Assembly (NCBI GenBank): GCA_934670175.1
Contig: CAKUOX010000086.1
Location: forward strand, 1-8,360
Source of the DNA: an uncultured Clostridia bacterium
GTDB taxonomy: Bacteria; Bacillota; Clostridia; Christensenellales; Aristaeellaceae
Length of the DNA stretch: 8,360 bases
Reading direction: 5' to 3'
The stretch's first letter is position 1, and every line of letters begins with the position of its first letter. The notes under the pieces were generated by a model that had not been told where the DNA came from, did not search any database, and worked only from the letters and a program-made list of their open reading frames with translations. Below, piece after piece: positions 1-6,873 of the stretch. The translations under genes were made by a program, and so were the position numbers.

Positions 1-251
1 TGATCCAGCTTCTGGCTGAACAGCGTCTGATCCAGATAGAGGTTGAATTTCTGGATGAATTCGTTTTCGATTTCCTCGGCGATGGCGTTCACGTCCGGAT
101 AATGGGCGTAGAAGGTGTTGCGGCTCAGATCAGCGCGGTTGACCACGTCTACCACCGTGATCTTCGACGCATCCTTTTCCGTAGACAGCTCGATATACGC
201 CTTGCGCAGCATATTCTTGGAGCGCAGCACGCTTCGATTGGGCTTGGTCAT
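1..251 (-). CDS. TetR/AcrR-family transcriptional regulator, N-terminal part (cut by window edge)
   Basis: The first 83 residues are visible; the ligand-binding C-terminal part lies beyond position 1. Residues about 10-55 form a TetR-type DNA-binding domain: a first helix (NMLRKAYIELSTEKD), then a helix-turn-helix at about 31-51 (ITVVDVVNRADLSRNTFYAHY), whose NTFYxHY ending is typical of the family's recognition helix. The start at 251 is preceded by GGAGG at a good distance. The gene diverges from the oleate hydratase gene across a 164-bp gap, the usual arrangement for a TetR repressor that controls itself and its neighbour. By analogy with other TetR-hydratase pairs the ligand could be a fatty acid or acyl-CoA, but no ligand-binding sequence is visible. 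The DNA-binding call is firm; the target and ligand are inferred. Confidence 0.9.
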   Translation of the reverse strand, partial: MTKPNRSVLRSKNMLRKAYIELSTEKDASKITVVDVVNRADLSRNTFYAHYPDVNAIAEEIENEFIQKFNLYLDQTLFSQKLD

Positions 252-287
252 GGCAATCCCTCCAGAATTTTTTTGTAAAATCAGGAC

Positions 288-322
288 ACTTTTCTGCACA
301 TCTGTACTTTCTTGCGCATTTC
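288..322. repeat. Imperfect 17-bp direct repeat, candidate operator between tetR and hydratase gene
   Basis: Two copies, ACTTTTCTGCACATCTG (288-304) and ACTTTCTTGCGCATTTC (306-322), match at 13 of 17 bases with an 18-bp offset. They sit in the divergent gap, between the regulator's ribosome binding site and the putative hydratase promoter. The position suits a regulator-binding site. However, TetR proteins usually bind inverted rather than direct repeats, so this is a tentative call. Confidence 0.25.
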
Positions 323-337
323 ATATAAAATTGACCA

Positions 338-367
338 TTGTGTTTCCGACCCTTGAGTCATTATAAT
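338..367 (+). promoter_or_regulatory. Putative sigma-70-type promoter of the oleate hydratase gene
   Basis: A perfect -10 box, TATAAT, lies at 362-367. A weak -35 box, TTGTGT, lies at 338-343, giving an 18-bp spacer. A second -35-like word, TTGACC (331-336), is too far away (25 bp). Transcription would start near 374 and give a leader of about 40 bases. The -10 box sits inside an 8-bp palindrome, ATTATAAT (360-367), beside the palindrome TGAGTCA (354-360), so a repressor site overlapping it is possible. Confidence 0.4.
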
Positions 368-415
368 CGAGCCATCCTCCGAAGTCAAGCGAAGGAAATG
401 AAAGGAAGCATTCTT

Positions 416-2153
416 ATGAGAAATTATGATCGCATTCATCCGCGTAAGCCCGAAGGCATTGAAAATCGCAAGGCGTACGGTGGCATTGCAGGTCTATCCG
501 CAGCGGCGTTCCTCGTCCGCGACGCGCAGATGCCCGGCGAAAACATCACAGTGTACGATCAGCTGCCCGTATTCGGCGGCTCCATGGACGCGGCTGGCAG
601 CGCAGCGGGCGGCTATGTGTCCCGCAGCGAGCGCGAGCTGGAGCCGTACATGGAGTGCCTGTGGGATCTGTTCGGCCGCATTCCTTCCCTCTATGAGGAA
701 GGCCGCACGGTGCTGGACGAAACCTGCGAATGCAACAAGAATTGGGAGATCGACTCCAAGCATCGCCTGTGGGAGCAGGGCTTCAAGCCGCACGGCGAAA
801 CCACCATGGGCCTGACTCCCGCCATTCAGGAGCAGATGATCAAAATGATGCTGACTCCCGAAGAACAGCTGGAGGACGTGACCATCGAGCAGTGGTTCGA
901 CAAGGAGCTTTTCCACAGCCAGCTCTGGTATTATTGGAGCGCCATGCAAGCATTCCAGCCCTATCACAGCCTGATTGAAATGCGCCGCTACGCCGTGCGC
1001 TTCATGCACCAGCTGCACCTGATCAAGAGCCTGCGCGGCATCCTGCGCACCAAGTATGACCAGTACAACAGCCTGATTCGCCCGCTGGAAAAGTATCTGG
1101 CCGATCACGGCGTGAAATTCGTTTCCGGCGCGACGGTGACGGACATGGACATCCGCATCGATGGCAGCGACAAGACCGTGACCGCGCTGCGCATCGGCGA
1201 TGAGGTCGTGCCTGTGGCGGACGACGATCTCGTGTTCTTCACCAACGGCTCCATGACACAGAATTCCACGCAGGGCAGCATGACGGAAGCGCCTGTCATG
1301 AACCGCGATACCGCGCACAAGGGCTGCTTTACCCTGTGGGAGAATCTTGCCAGGAAGTGCCCGGAATACGGCCATCCTGAGAAGTTCGCCTTCGATCCCG
1401 ACCAGAGCAACTTCGTTTCCTGCTCCGTGACCGTACGCGACTATCCCGAATTCTTCGAATATCTCGCCGAAAAGACCGGCAATCCCACCGGCAAGGGCGG
1501 CTGCTCCACCTTCGTGGACGCGCCGTGGTTCATCAATTACAATGTGCCGCTTGCAGCCCGTGGCGCCCGATCAGCCGGAGAACGTGCAGTTCATGTGGTT
1601 CTACGGCCTGCACGCCAACAACTGCGGCACCTATACGAAGAAGCCCATGACCCAGTGCTCCGGCGAGAAAATCATGCGCGAGTTCCTGTACTACTGCGAC
1701 CTTGAGGACAAGATCGACGAGATCATGCCCCACATCACCGCCATTCCTGTGGTGATGCCCTATATCACCAGCCAGTTTATGCCGCGCGGGCTGAAGGATC
1801 GCCCGGAGGTCATTCCCGCGGGCAACAAGAATCTCGCGTTCATCGGCCAGTTCGTGGAGCTGGAGGGCGACGTGGTATTCACGGTTGAAACCTCTGTACG
1901 CACTGCCATGATCGCGGTTTACCGCCTGCTGCATCTGGATCGGCCCATCACGCCGCTGTTCCAGGGTCAGTACGACATCCGCATGGTCAACGCTGGCATG
2001 AAAATGATGCTGGGCAAGGACAAGATCGAGGTCAGCGACCTGCCCAAGATCAACCCGCTGAAGATCAACCAGACCCTGCACCAGATCGTGGACGCGATCA
2101 ACAACATCCCTGCCGTGCCGGAATACTACGCCGAACGGAAGGAAAACCAGTAA
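416..2153 (+). pseudogene. ohyA: Oleate hydratase (MCRA / 67-kDa myosin-cross-reactive antigen family), frameshifted
   Basis: Family members are FAD-dependent enzymes that add water to the cis-9 double bond of unsaturated fatty acids, making 10-hydroxy acids. Family signatures run through both frames: HPRKPEG near the N-terminus, GENITVYDQLPVFGGSMD, SERELEPYMECLWDLF, DDDLVFFTNGSMT and GHPEKFAFD in the first frame; FYGLHANN, MPYITSQFMPR, RPEVIPAG, NLAFIGQFVELEGDVVFTVETSVRTA and LPKINPLK in the second. An extra base near 1551-1552 (CTTGCAG where CTGCAG restores frame) breaks the gene. Unrepaired it gives 429 residues, the last 50 off-frame, ending at 1705; repaired it gives 578 residues, normal for the family. 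The glycine motif near residues 21-26 (AYGGIAGLSAAAF) seems to lack about three residues compared with remembered relatives (AYIIGGGIAGL). The ATG at 416 was chosen because AAGGAAG lies 7 bases upstream and the following sequence resembles relatives' N-termini; ATG 398 is an alternative. The family call is very sure. Loss of function is likely, but a sequencing error for the frameshift is not excluded. Confidence 0.9.
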
Positions 2154-2256
2154 GCGTTTATGCTCAGCCCTGTACAGAGCATTCGCCAAATTTCAAGTAA
2201 CTGAATCAGTGAAACGGGGCGTCTGGTGCTGAAAGGCGCTGAATGCCCTTTGTCTC

Positions 2257-2262
2257 AGGAGG
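2257..2262 (+). promoter_or_regulatory. Ribosome binding site that decides the start of the small membrane protein
   Basis: AGGAGG is a near-perfect Shine-Dalgarno sequence. It is 3 bases before the ATG at 2266 and 9 bases before the in-frame ATG at 2272. The latter spacing is the functional one, so the protein most likely starts at 2272. Confidence 0.7.
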
Positions 2263-2271
2263 TGCATGAAT

Positions 2272-2508
2272 ATGAAGGAGCTTCGCTGGATCGCGCTGAT
2301 CCTTGCCGTCGCGGTCATCCTGATGGGAATCCAGACCTACGGCCTGTTTCAGCAGCAAAAGGTGCTCCAAACCGCATTGGATCAGACGGAAACGGAGCTT
2401 ACGCAAATCCGTGAAAGCCTTGACAGCATTTCGGAAACGAGCCAGATTTTTAATCGCATCTGGCGGCAAATCGAAGAAAAGGAAGGCATTTTCAGCTTGA
2501 TAAAATGA
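2272..2508 (+). CDS. Small single-pass membrane protein with coiled-coil-like tail, unknown function
   Basis: I do not recognise this 78-residue protein. It begins KELRW, then has one hydrophobic stretch at about residues 6-24 (IALILAVAVILMGIQTYGL) that would act as a membrane anchor or uncleaved signal. The remainder is polar, rich in Q, E, T and I with heptad-like spacing (VLQTALDQTETELTQIRESL and onward), which suggests a coiled coil. It ends in IEEKEGIFSLIK. The layout resembles small FtsL/FtsB-like or Phr-like anchors, but there is no motif to support a specific name. The strong ribosome binding site and sensible amino acid composition argue that the gene is real. It lies 118 bp after the hydratase pseudogene in the same direction, possibly on its transcript or from its own promoter. 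It faces the leftward operon across a shared terminator region. Confidence 0.7.
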   Translation: MKELRWIALILAVAVILMGIQTYGLFQQQKVLQTALDQTETELTQIRESLDSISETSQIFNRIWRQIEEKEGIFSLIK

Positions 2509-2522
2509 AGCAGCCGCTTTTT

Positions 2523-2543
2523 GTGCGCAGTTATGCTGCGCGC
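2523..2543 (+). terminator. Weak hairpin after the small membrane protein gene
   Basis: GTGCGCAG (2523-2530) pairs with CTGCGCGC (2536-2543) around a 5-base loop, TTATG, with one G-T wobble. It lies 14 bases after the stop codon. The following sequence (ATTGATTTGATTCTTTG) is T-rich but has no true T run, so it may be a weak terminator or only a stabilising 3' hairpin. Confidence 0.35.
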
Positions 2544-2613
2544 ATTGATTTGATTCTTTGCAGTGAAGAATTCTGTAAAACTCTGTTTTTGCTAAGTCTT
2601 GTTCATTAAAAAT

Positions 2614-2642
2614 GGCGTGGCCGGTAGAATACCGGCCACGCC
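2614..2642. terminator. Strong, probably bidirectional intrinsic terminator between converging genes
   Basis: A perfect 13-bp inverted repeat, GGCGTGGCCGGTA (2614-2626) and TACCGGCCACGCC (2630-2642), encloses a GAA loop. On the minus strand the stem is followed by ATTTTTAATG, a usable T tract for ending the leftward methyltransferase transcript 27 bp after its stop. On the plus strand the stem is followed by GTGTCTTTTCG, a poorer tail. It sits between genes that converge, which suits a two-way terminator. Confidence 0.85.
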
Positions 2643-2668
2643 GTGTCTTTTCGATTTACCCGAAGTAA

Positions 2669-3667
2669 TTATTGCTTTGCAGCTTCAACAAACACATGCA
2701 GCTTCTCCGGCGGCGTGAATTTGCCCACCTCGCAGCCGGGGCTGAGGATGAAGCGCGGCGCGTGCACATCCAGCAGCGCGCGCACGCTCTCGCGGATCGC
2801 ATCGTCCGAGCCGCTCAGCAGCGTTACGGGGTTTACATTACCCTTGATGCAGACCTTGCCATGCGTGGCTTCCACGGCGGCGGCGAGATCGACCGGATGG
2901 TCGATGTTCACGATGTCGAAGCCGATCTCTTCCACAAACGGCAGCAAATGCGCAGATTTGCCGCAAATATGGTATTTCAGCTTGACGTCTTTGCTGCCAG
3001 CGCGAATGCCTTCCACCAGCTTTTTCGTGTACGGCAGGAAATAGCTGCGGTACGTCGTGGGCGAGACCAGCGACGCCATCGCATCGCCGATGCCGATGAT
3101 GTCCGCACCTGCCTGCGCCTGCATCACCGCGAAGCGGATGTCCATTTCGGTTACATATTCCAGAATCTCGGTCACGAAGTCTGGATCCTCGAAGATGTCC
3201 TCCATGTAATCGTTCATGGCATACAGCGTACCGGCGCACTGCAGCGGCGCTTCTACCCAGCCGCAAACGGCCTTATCGCCGCCAAAGTGGCGCTTGACCG
3301 CATCGACGCCGTAGATCTTGTCCATCAGGCGCTCGCAGTCCTCAATTTTGTGGTAGGGCAGATCAAAATGCTCGCGATTCGTGATCGCCTGCTTGCGCAC
3401 GATGGGCAGATTATCCTCCGGAAATTCCAGCACGGCGCCACATGCGCTGGCCTCGCGATAGGCGTCCGAATCCACGGTAATGGCGTCCAGATCAAAATCC
3501 TCCGCCGTCTTGATCAGTGCGCGCGCCATTTCGCGATAGTCCGACGCAAATTTCCCATAGGGCACGCCCGCATATTTGGCCGCAAATGACATCACAAACG
3601 GCCATACCGGCGCATGATCCACCTTTTCGCCCGCGATCGCGCGCATAATCCTTTCATACCCGTTCAT
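2669..3667 (-). CDS. UroD-superfamily (MtaA/CmuA-type) zinc methyltransferase
   Basis: A 332-residue protein of the uroporphyrinogen decarboxylase fold. It carries the zinc-ligand pattern of cobamide-dependent methyltransferases: His233-x-Cys235 (YHICGKS) and Cys312 (SPGCEVG). Canonical HemE lacks this triad and has an RQAGR-type motif near the N-terminus, which is absent here. Members move methyl groups between a methylated corrinoid protein and a thiol such as coenzyme M or another acceptor. The acceptor here cannot be read from sequence; coenzyme M is unlikely outside methanogens and a few bacteria. Other family-like stretches are MNGYERIMRAIAGEKVDHAP at the start, ADIIGIGDAMASLVSP (188-203) and KGNVNP (275-280). 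Residues cover the full usual length. The start has GGAGG 9 bases upstream. It is the last gene of the leftward cluster, 67 bp after the CmpB-type gene, and is followed by the terminator. No corrinoid protein, methyltransferase partner or reactivase is in the window. Confidence 0.85.
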   Translation of the reverse strand: MNGYERIMRAIAGEKVDHAPVWPFVMSFAAKYAGVPYGKFASDYREMARALIKTAEDFDLDAITVDSDAYREASACGAVLEFPEDNLPIVRKQAITNREHFDLPYHKIEDCERLMDKIYGVDAVKRHFGGDKAVCGWVEAPLQCAGTLYAMNDYMEDIFEDPDFVTEILEYVTEMDIRFAVMQAQAGADIIGIGDAMASLVSPTTYRSYFLPYTKKLVEGIRAGSKDVKLKYHICGKSAHLLPFVEEIGFDIVNIDHPVDLAAAVEATHGKVCIKGNVNPVTLLSGSDDAIRESVRALLDVHAPRFILSPGCEVGKFTPPEKLHVFVEAAKQ

Positions 3668-3734
3668 TTTGCTTTTCCTCCGATCATCTATCTATGGACC
3701 GTCCGATCGACAGCCATTTAAACGGTTTCGGCAA

Positions 3735-4601
3735 TTATTTTTTGATGCGCTGCAGCTTCTCGCGCAGGTGCTCCATCGCTTCGCCATGACGCGCGCTCTT
3801 CAGGTTCGGGAAGGCCTCCAGCAAACGACGATGGCCGAACTGCTGGCGGGCAGCCAGCGCGTCGAAGCGGGCGCGCAGCTCTTCGAGCTTACGTTCGCGG
3901 GTCTGCGCACTGCTTTCGCGCAGCTCGTCAATATGCTCGCGCGCAGCCTGCGTTTTGTCGGCGAGTCCGGCGCCGATGTCATCCAGCCGCTCCTTGGCGG
4001 AAAGCGTCTTGTCCGCGATGCCGACGCCGATGCCGTCGGACATGCGGTGGATTTCCGCAGCGATCTCGCTGAGCTTTTCGAGGCGATCGCTGAGCTTGCG
4101 GATGGCCGCCAGCGTGGCCGCCAGGTCGATGATCAGCAGCAGCACGAATACGCTGTCCAGCACGATCACCAGCGCGTTCGGCAGGTGATCCACCAGCCCC
4201 TGAATCAGCGGGTGCACCCATTCGACAATGCCCAGGCACGCCGCGCCCCAGATCAGCGAAAACAGCAGGCATACATAACCGCCGATGTTCAGCGGCATTT
4301 TGGAATAATCCCACCACTTCGCGTGGAACAGCTTTTCCAGCAAAAAACCGGTAATCAGCTCGATCAGCGAGGTGAGCAGGAAGGAACCGATATACAGCAT
4401 GAGCAGATTGCCCTGCATCGGCCGCAGCATCAGCACCACGCCGATCAGCCCGAAGCCATAGATCGGACAGATCGGGCCGTTTAGAAAACCGCGGTTGACA
4501 AAGCGACCGTTTTTGCACGCTGCAAACGCCACTTCAGCGCACCAGCCCAGAAAGCCATAGATGAAAAACAGCAGCACGACGTTCTGAAAGGTGTTGTTCA
4601 T
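3735..4601 (-). CDS. CmpB-type integral membrane protein (putative ABC-transporter type IV family) with coiled-coil tail
   Basis: A 288-residue protein matching, from memory, the PF06541 family: GWCAE (19-23), NRGFLNGPICPIYGFG (36-51), KWWDYS (95-100) and NIGGYVCLLFSLIWG (105-119). About five membrane segments are visible, at roughly 6-27, 42-60, 66-88, 105-127 and 142-167. From about residue 168 the protein is charged, alanine-rich and helical, probably a cytoplasmic coiled coil, and ends with a HRRLLEAFPNLKS segment (257-269) that I recall in Clostridia homologues. Within the tail an 18-residue unit is repeated in tandem (191-208 and 209-226; 10 of 18 identical, both with ADKT). Despite the family name, no ATPase or substrate partner is nearby and the function is not established. 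The gene begins 20 bp after pepF ends, with only a weak AGGGCAGG-like ribosome binding site, suggesting coupling to pepF. Confidence 0.82.
   Translation of the reverse strand: MNNTFQNVVLLFFIYGFLGWCAEVAFAACKNGRFVNRGFLNGPICPIYGFGLIGVVLMLRPMQGNLLMLYIGSFLLTSLIELITGFLLEKLFHAKWWDYSKMPLNIGGYVCLLFSLIWGAACLGIVEWVHPLIQGLVDHLPNALVIVLDSVFVLLLIIDLAATLAAIRKLSDRLEKLSEIAAEIHRMSDGIGVGIADKTLSAKERLDDIGAGLADKTQAAREHIDELRESSAQTRERKLEELRARFDALAARQQFGHRRLLEAFPNLKSARHGEAMEHLREKLQRIKK
3924..4031 (-). repeat. Tandem 54-bp (18-residue) repeat inside the CmpB-type gene
   Basis: Residues 191-208 (IGVGIADKTLSAKERLDD) and 209-226 (IGAGLADKTQAAREHIDE) are adjacent copies, 10 of 18 residues identical. They fall in the predicted coiled-coil tail. 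The 18-residue period equals five helical turns, so the unit can extend a helix without changing its face. Confidence 0.6.
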
Positions 4602-4621
4602 TTGTATACCTGCCCTTCCGC

Positions 4622-6391
4622 TCAGCCCTGCAGCAGCGCTTCCAGCTCGCGCAGCGTTTCATCAAAGATGTGGAGTGCATCCGCGATGGGCTGCGGCGAG
4701 GTCAGATCCACGCCCGCAATTTTCAGCTCATCGATGGGATACATGCTGCCGCCGGTGGAAAGGAAGCGCAGGTATTCCGACGCGCCGCCATGGTTGAGAA
4801 TGCGCTCCGCAATGGCAACCGCGCTGCAGAAGCCCGTGGCGTACTGGTAGACGTAGAACGCACGATAGAAGTGCGGGATCCGCGCCCACTCGCAATCGGA
4901 AACAGGCGTGCCCTCGCAGGCAGGAGAATAGGTCTGGTTCAGCTCGCGATACAACGCGTTCATGGAGGAGGCCGTCAGCGGCGTGCCCTGTTCGTACATC
5001 GCGTGCGCGCGCATTTCGAATTCGGCAAACAGCGTCTGGCGGAACACCGTGGTGCGGAAGCCTTCCAGCAGATGATTGAGGATATAGGCGCGCTTCTGCG
5101 GGTCGGTCTCAGTGCTGAGCAGATAGCGGGTCAGCAGCACCTCGTTGACCGTGGAAGCGACCTCGGCCACAAAGATGGCGTATTCATTGTTCACGAATTC
5201 CTGCTTCTGGGAAGAGAACCAGGAATGCATGGAGTGTCCAAGCTCGTGCGCCAGCGTGAAGGCGTCGTCATACTTGCCGGCATAGTTGAGCAGCACATAG
5301 GGATGCACGCCGTATACGCCGCAGGAAAACGCGCCGGTAGACTTGCCCGCGTTCTCATAAACGTCGATCCACTTTTCGCTGAACGCGCGCTTGAGCAGGG
5401 ACTGATATTCCTCGCCCAGCGGCTTGAGTGCATCGAGCACCAGCTGCTGCGCGCGCTCGTAGGGCATTTCGCTGTCAATATCCGAAACCAGCGGCACATA
5501 CAGATCATACAGGCTCAGCTTTTCAAGCCCCAGCTTTTTGCGGCGCAGCTCCAGATAGCGGCTGAGCGTCGTAATGGCGTCGTGAACACAGGAGATCAGG
5601 TTGTCATACAGCGATTTGGGTACATTTCCGGCAAAGAGCGCCGCCTCCTGCGCGCTGGGATACTTGCGCACCCTTGCGCCGTAGCAGTCGAGCTTGACGC
5701 TGCCGGAATAGAGCGCGGAAATCGTGTTGATATATTTATTGTATTCGCCGAAATACTTTTCAAAGGCGTCGTGACGCACCGCGCGATCGGCAGATTCGCG
5801 ATATTTGCCGAAGAGCGCGTGCGTGAGCTTTTCGCCATTGTCGAGATTCGGGAAACGCACATCCACGCTGTCGAACATGTCAAACGCCTTGTGCGGCGTC
5901 TCGGCGGCGTCGCCCAGCATGGCCAGCATGGTTTCCTCGCTCTTGCTAAGCGTGTGCGCGCGGCTGCGGCAAATATCCTCGATCTGGTGGCGATATACCG
6001 CCATATCGTCCTCCGCCATCCATTTATCCAGCTTTTCGGAATCGATGGAGAGAATCTCGGGGCTCAAAAATGCGGCGGCGGTGGAAAAGTCCACATAGAG
6101 CTGCGTGGCCATGGCTTCCATGTTTTGCGCAGTTTCATCGCCGTTATCTCCGGCCGAATAGAGCATGGCGTATAGATATACCCGCTCAATTTTTTCTGCG
6201 GCGGCGTAGAATTTGTCGAGCCCCGCCTTCAGCTGCGCCTTGCCCTCGCCCAGCGTGCCGGCGATTCCGGCCACGCCGCGCGCAAGCCCAGTCGCCTCAT
6301 CGAGCGCAGCCTTCCAGGCTTCGTTGCTTTCAAATATATCCTTCAGATTCCAGCAGAATTCCGGATTCATTTCGCTTCTTTTGACAGACAT
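4622..6391 (-). CDS. pepF: Oligoendopeptidase F (peptidase family M3B)
   Basis: A 589-residue cytoplasmic zinc metallopeptidase that cuts short oligopeptides (about 7-17 residues in studied homologues) taken up or made in the cell. The catalytic motif is HELGHSMHSWFSSQ: His382 and His386 bind zinc and Glu383 is the base. Glu410 (FVAEVAST) fits as the third zinc ligand. The family's C-terminal HFYRAFYVYQYATGF (507-521) carries the His/Tyr residues that stabilise the transition state. The N-terminal helical half (NPEFCWNLKDIFES, residues 9-22 onward) is also typical. There is no signal peptide. Length is normal (about 600). The start at 6391 has GGAGG 10 bases upstream; the ATG at 6370 has no good site. 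The gene starts 27 bp after the ACT gene stops and ends 20 bp before the CmpB-type gene, so it is very likely co-transcribed. A role in feeding peptides to amino acid fermentation is inferred. Confidence 0.97.
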   Translation of the reverse strand: MSVKRSEMNPEFCWNLKDIFESNEAWKAALDEATGLARGVAGIAGTLGEGKAQLKAGLDKFYAAAEKIERVYLYAMLYSAGDNGDETAQNMEAMATQLYVDFSTAAAFLSPEILSIDSEKLDKWMAEDDMAVYRHQIEDICRSRAHTLSKSEETMLAMLGDAAETPHKAFDMFDSVDVRFPNLDNGEKLTHALFGKYRESADRAVRHDAFEKYFGEYNKYINTISALYSGSVKLDCYGARVRKYPSAQEAALFAGNVPKSLYDNLISCVHDAITTLSRYLELRRKKLGLEKLSLYDLYVPLVSDIDSEMPYERAQQLVLDALKPLGEEYQSLLKRAFSEKWIDVYENAGKSTGAFSCGVYGVHPYVLLNYAGKYDDAFTLAHELGHSMHSWFSSQKQEFVNNEYAIFVAEVASTVNEVLLTRYLLSTETDPQKRAYILNHLLEGFRTTVFRQTLFAEFEMRAHAMYEQGTPLTASSMNALYRELNQTYSPACEGTPVSDCEWARIPHFYRAFYVYQYATGFCSAVAIAERILNHGGASEYLRFLSTGGSMYPIDELKIAGVDLTSPQPIADALHIFDETLRELEALLQG

Positions 6392-6418
6392 CTTGCTTCT
6401 TCCTCCAATTATCGATTA

Positions 6419-6856
6419 TCAGTATTGGTCGATCTCCGTCTGCGAGTGCACGCGAATGCCATGGTTCAGCAGCGCCTGAAGCCCGCGCTCCTTTTCGGAC
6501 AGGCGCAGCACCATCAGCGCGTTGCCCTGCGGCGTGCGGCGGCAGGAATAGATGTATTCCACGGAAAGCTGTTCATCCTCTATGATGCCGAGCAAACGGG
6601 ACAGCGCGTTCGGCTTGTCCTCAATTTCGGCGCAGATCACATGATTTATGCGGGCGGTGTAGCCTGAATTTTTCAGCAGCGCCATCGCATCATCCATCTG
6701 ATCGGCGCGCACCAGCATGCGCACGATGCCGAACGACTGCGTATCAGCCACGGAGAGCTCGCGAATGTCGATATTGCCCTCGCCGAGCGCCGCGGTCAGC
6801 TCCCGCAGCGTGCCGGGGCGGTTTTCGAGAAATACGGAAATCTGTTTAATAAACAT
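6419..6856 (-). CDS. Tandem ACT-domain protein, PaaK-associated
   Basis: A 145-residue protein made of two ACT domains. The first covers about 3-68, with the ligand-site signature LENRPGTLRELTAAL (10-24). The second covers about 73-140, with EIEDKPNALSRLLGIIED (77-94). ACT domains bind amino acids or related small molecules and regulate enzymes; here there is no catalytic domain. The ATG at 6856 is chosen because AAAGGAGAG lies just upstream; a longer open frame to 6940 would overlap the ligase gene and has no such site. That ribosome binding site touches the paaK stop codon, so translation is probably coupled. A PaaK-ACT pair, often next to indolepyruvate ferredoxin oxidoreductase, is a known arrangement in anaerobes and archaea. 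A role sensing an aromatic amino acid and tuning the ligase is inferred. Confidence 0.9.
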   Translation of the reverse strand: MFIKQISVFLENRPGTLRELTAALGEGNIDIRELSVADTQSFGIVRMLVRADQMDDAMALLKNSGYTARINHVICAEIEDKPNALSRLLGIIEDEQLSVEYIYSCRRTPQGNALMVLRLSEKERGLQALLNHGIRVHSQTEIDQY

Positions 6857-6864
6857 GGCGGTTT

Positions 6865-6873
6865 CTCTCCTTT
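6865..6873 (-). promoter_or_regulatory. Ribosome binding site of the ACT gene, touching the paaK stop codon
   Basis: On the minus strand AAAGGAGAG ends 8 bases before the ATG at 6856. Its first base is the last base of the paaK TGA stop. Ribosomes finishing paaK would arrive on this site, which supports coupled translation and fixes the ACT start. Confidence 0.75.

Noticed and set aside
494..1375. Minus-strand open frame of 293 codons opposite the hydratase
   Set aside because: Its composition is His/Ala/Val/Gln-heavy without motifs, and it overlaps conserved hydratase sequence. It is a shadow frame.
1545..1556. Programmed +1 ribosomal frameshifting at CTTG to rescue the hydratase
   Set aside because: A shift there would give the right residues, but there is no in-frame stop codon, no upstream Shine-Dalgarno-like stimulator and no typical slippery context. 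Mutation or sequencing error is simpler.
1542..2153. Second half of the hydratase as an independent gene starting at ATG 1542
   Set aside because: There is no ribosome binding site. The ATG arises out of frame from AATGTG, and the protein aligns directly with the missing C-terminus of the hydratase.
2160..2182. Hairpin ATGCTC/GAGCAT just after the hydratase stop as a terminator
   Set aside because: The stem is only 6 bp with an 11-base loop, not GC-rich, and no T run follows.
2217..2247. Wobble-rich hairpin (GGGCGT with ATGCCC) upstream of the small membrane protein as a riboswitch or attenuator
   Set aside because: Pairing depends on several G-T wobbles and internal mismatches, and no known riboswitch core is visible.
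2672..3589. Plus-strand open frame of 305 codons opposite the methyltransferase
   Set aside because: No domain is visible, the composition is Arg/His-rich, and the opposite strand has a full-length gene with zinc ligands and a good ribosome binding site.
2669..3667. Uroporphyrinogen decarboxylase (HemE) as the function
   Set aside because: The N-terminal RQAGR-type motif of HemE is absent, and the His-x-Cys plus Cys zinc ligands of methyltransferases are present.
3668..3734. Possible terminator or promoter between the CmpB-type gene and the methyltransferase
   Set aside because: Only short palindromes such as GGACCGTCC are seen, with no stable stem plus T run and no convincing -35/-10 pair.
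4670..6175. Long plus-strand open frame of 501 codons opposite pepF
   Set aside because: It is antisense to a well-supported pepF, lacks a recognisable domain, is rich in R, H, A and Q, and has no ribosome binding site. It is a mirror effect of GC-rich codon bias.
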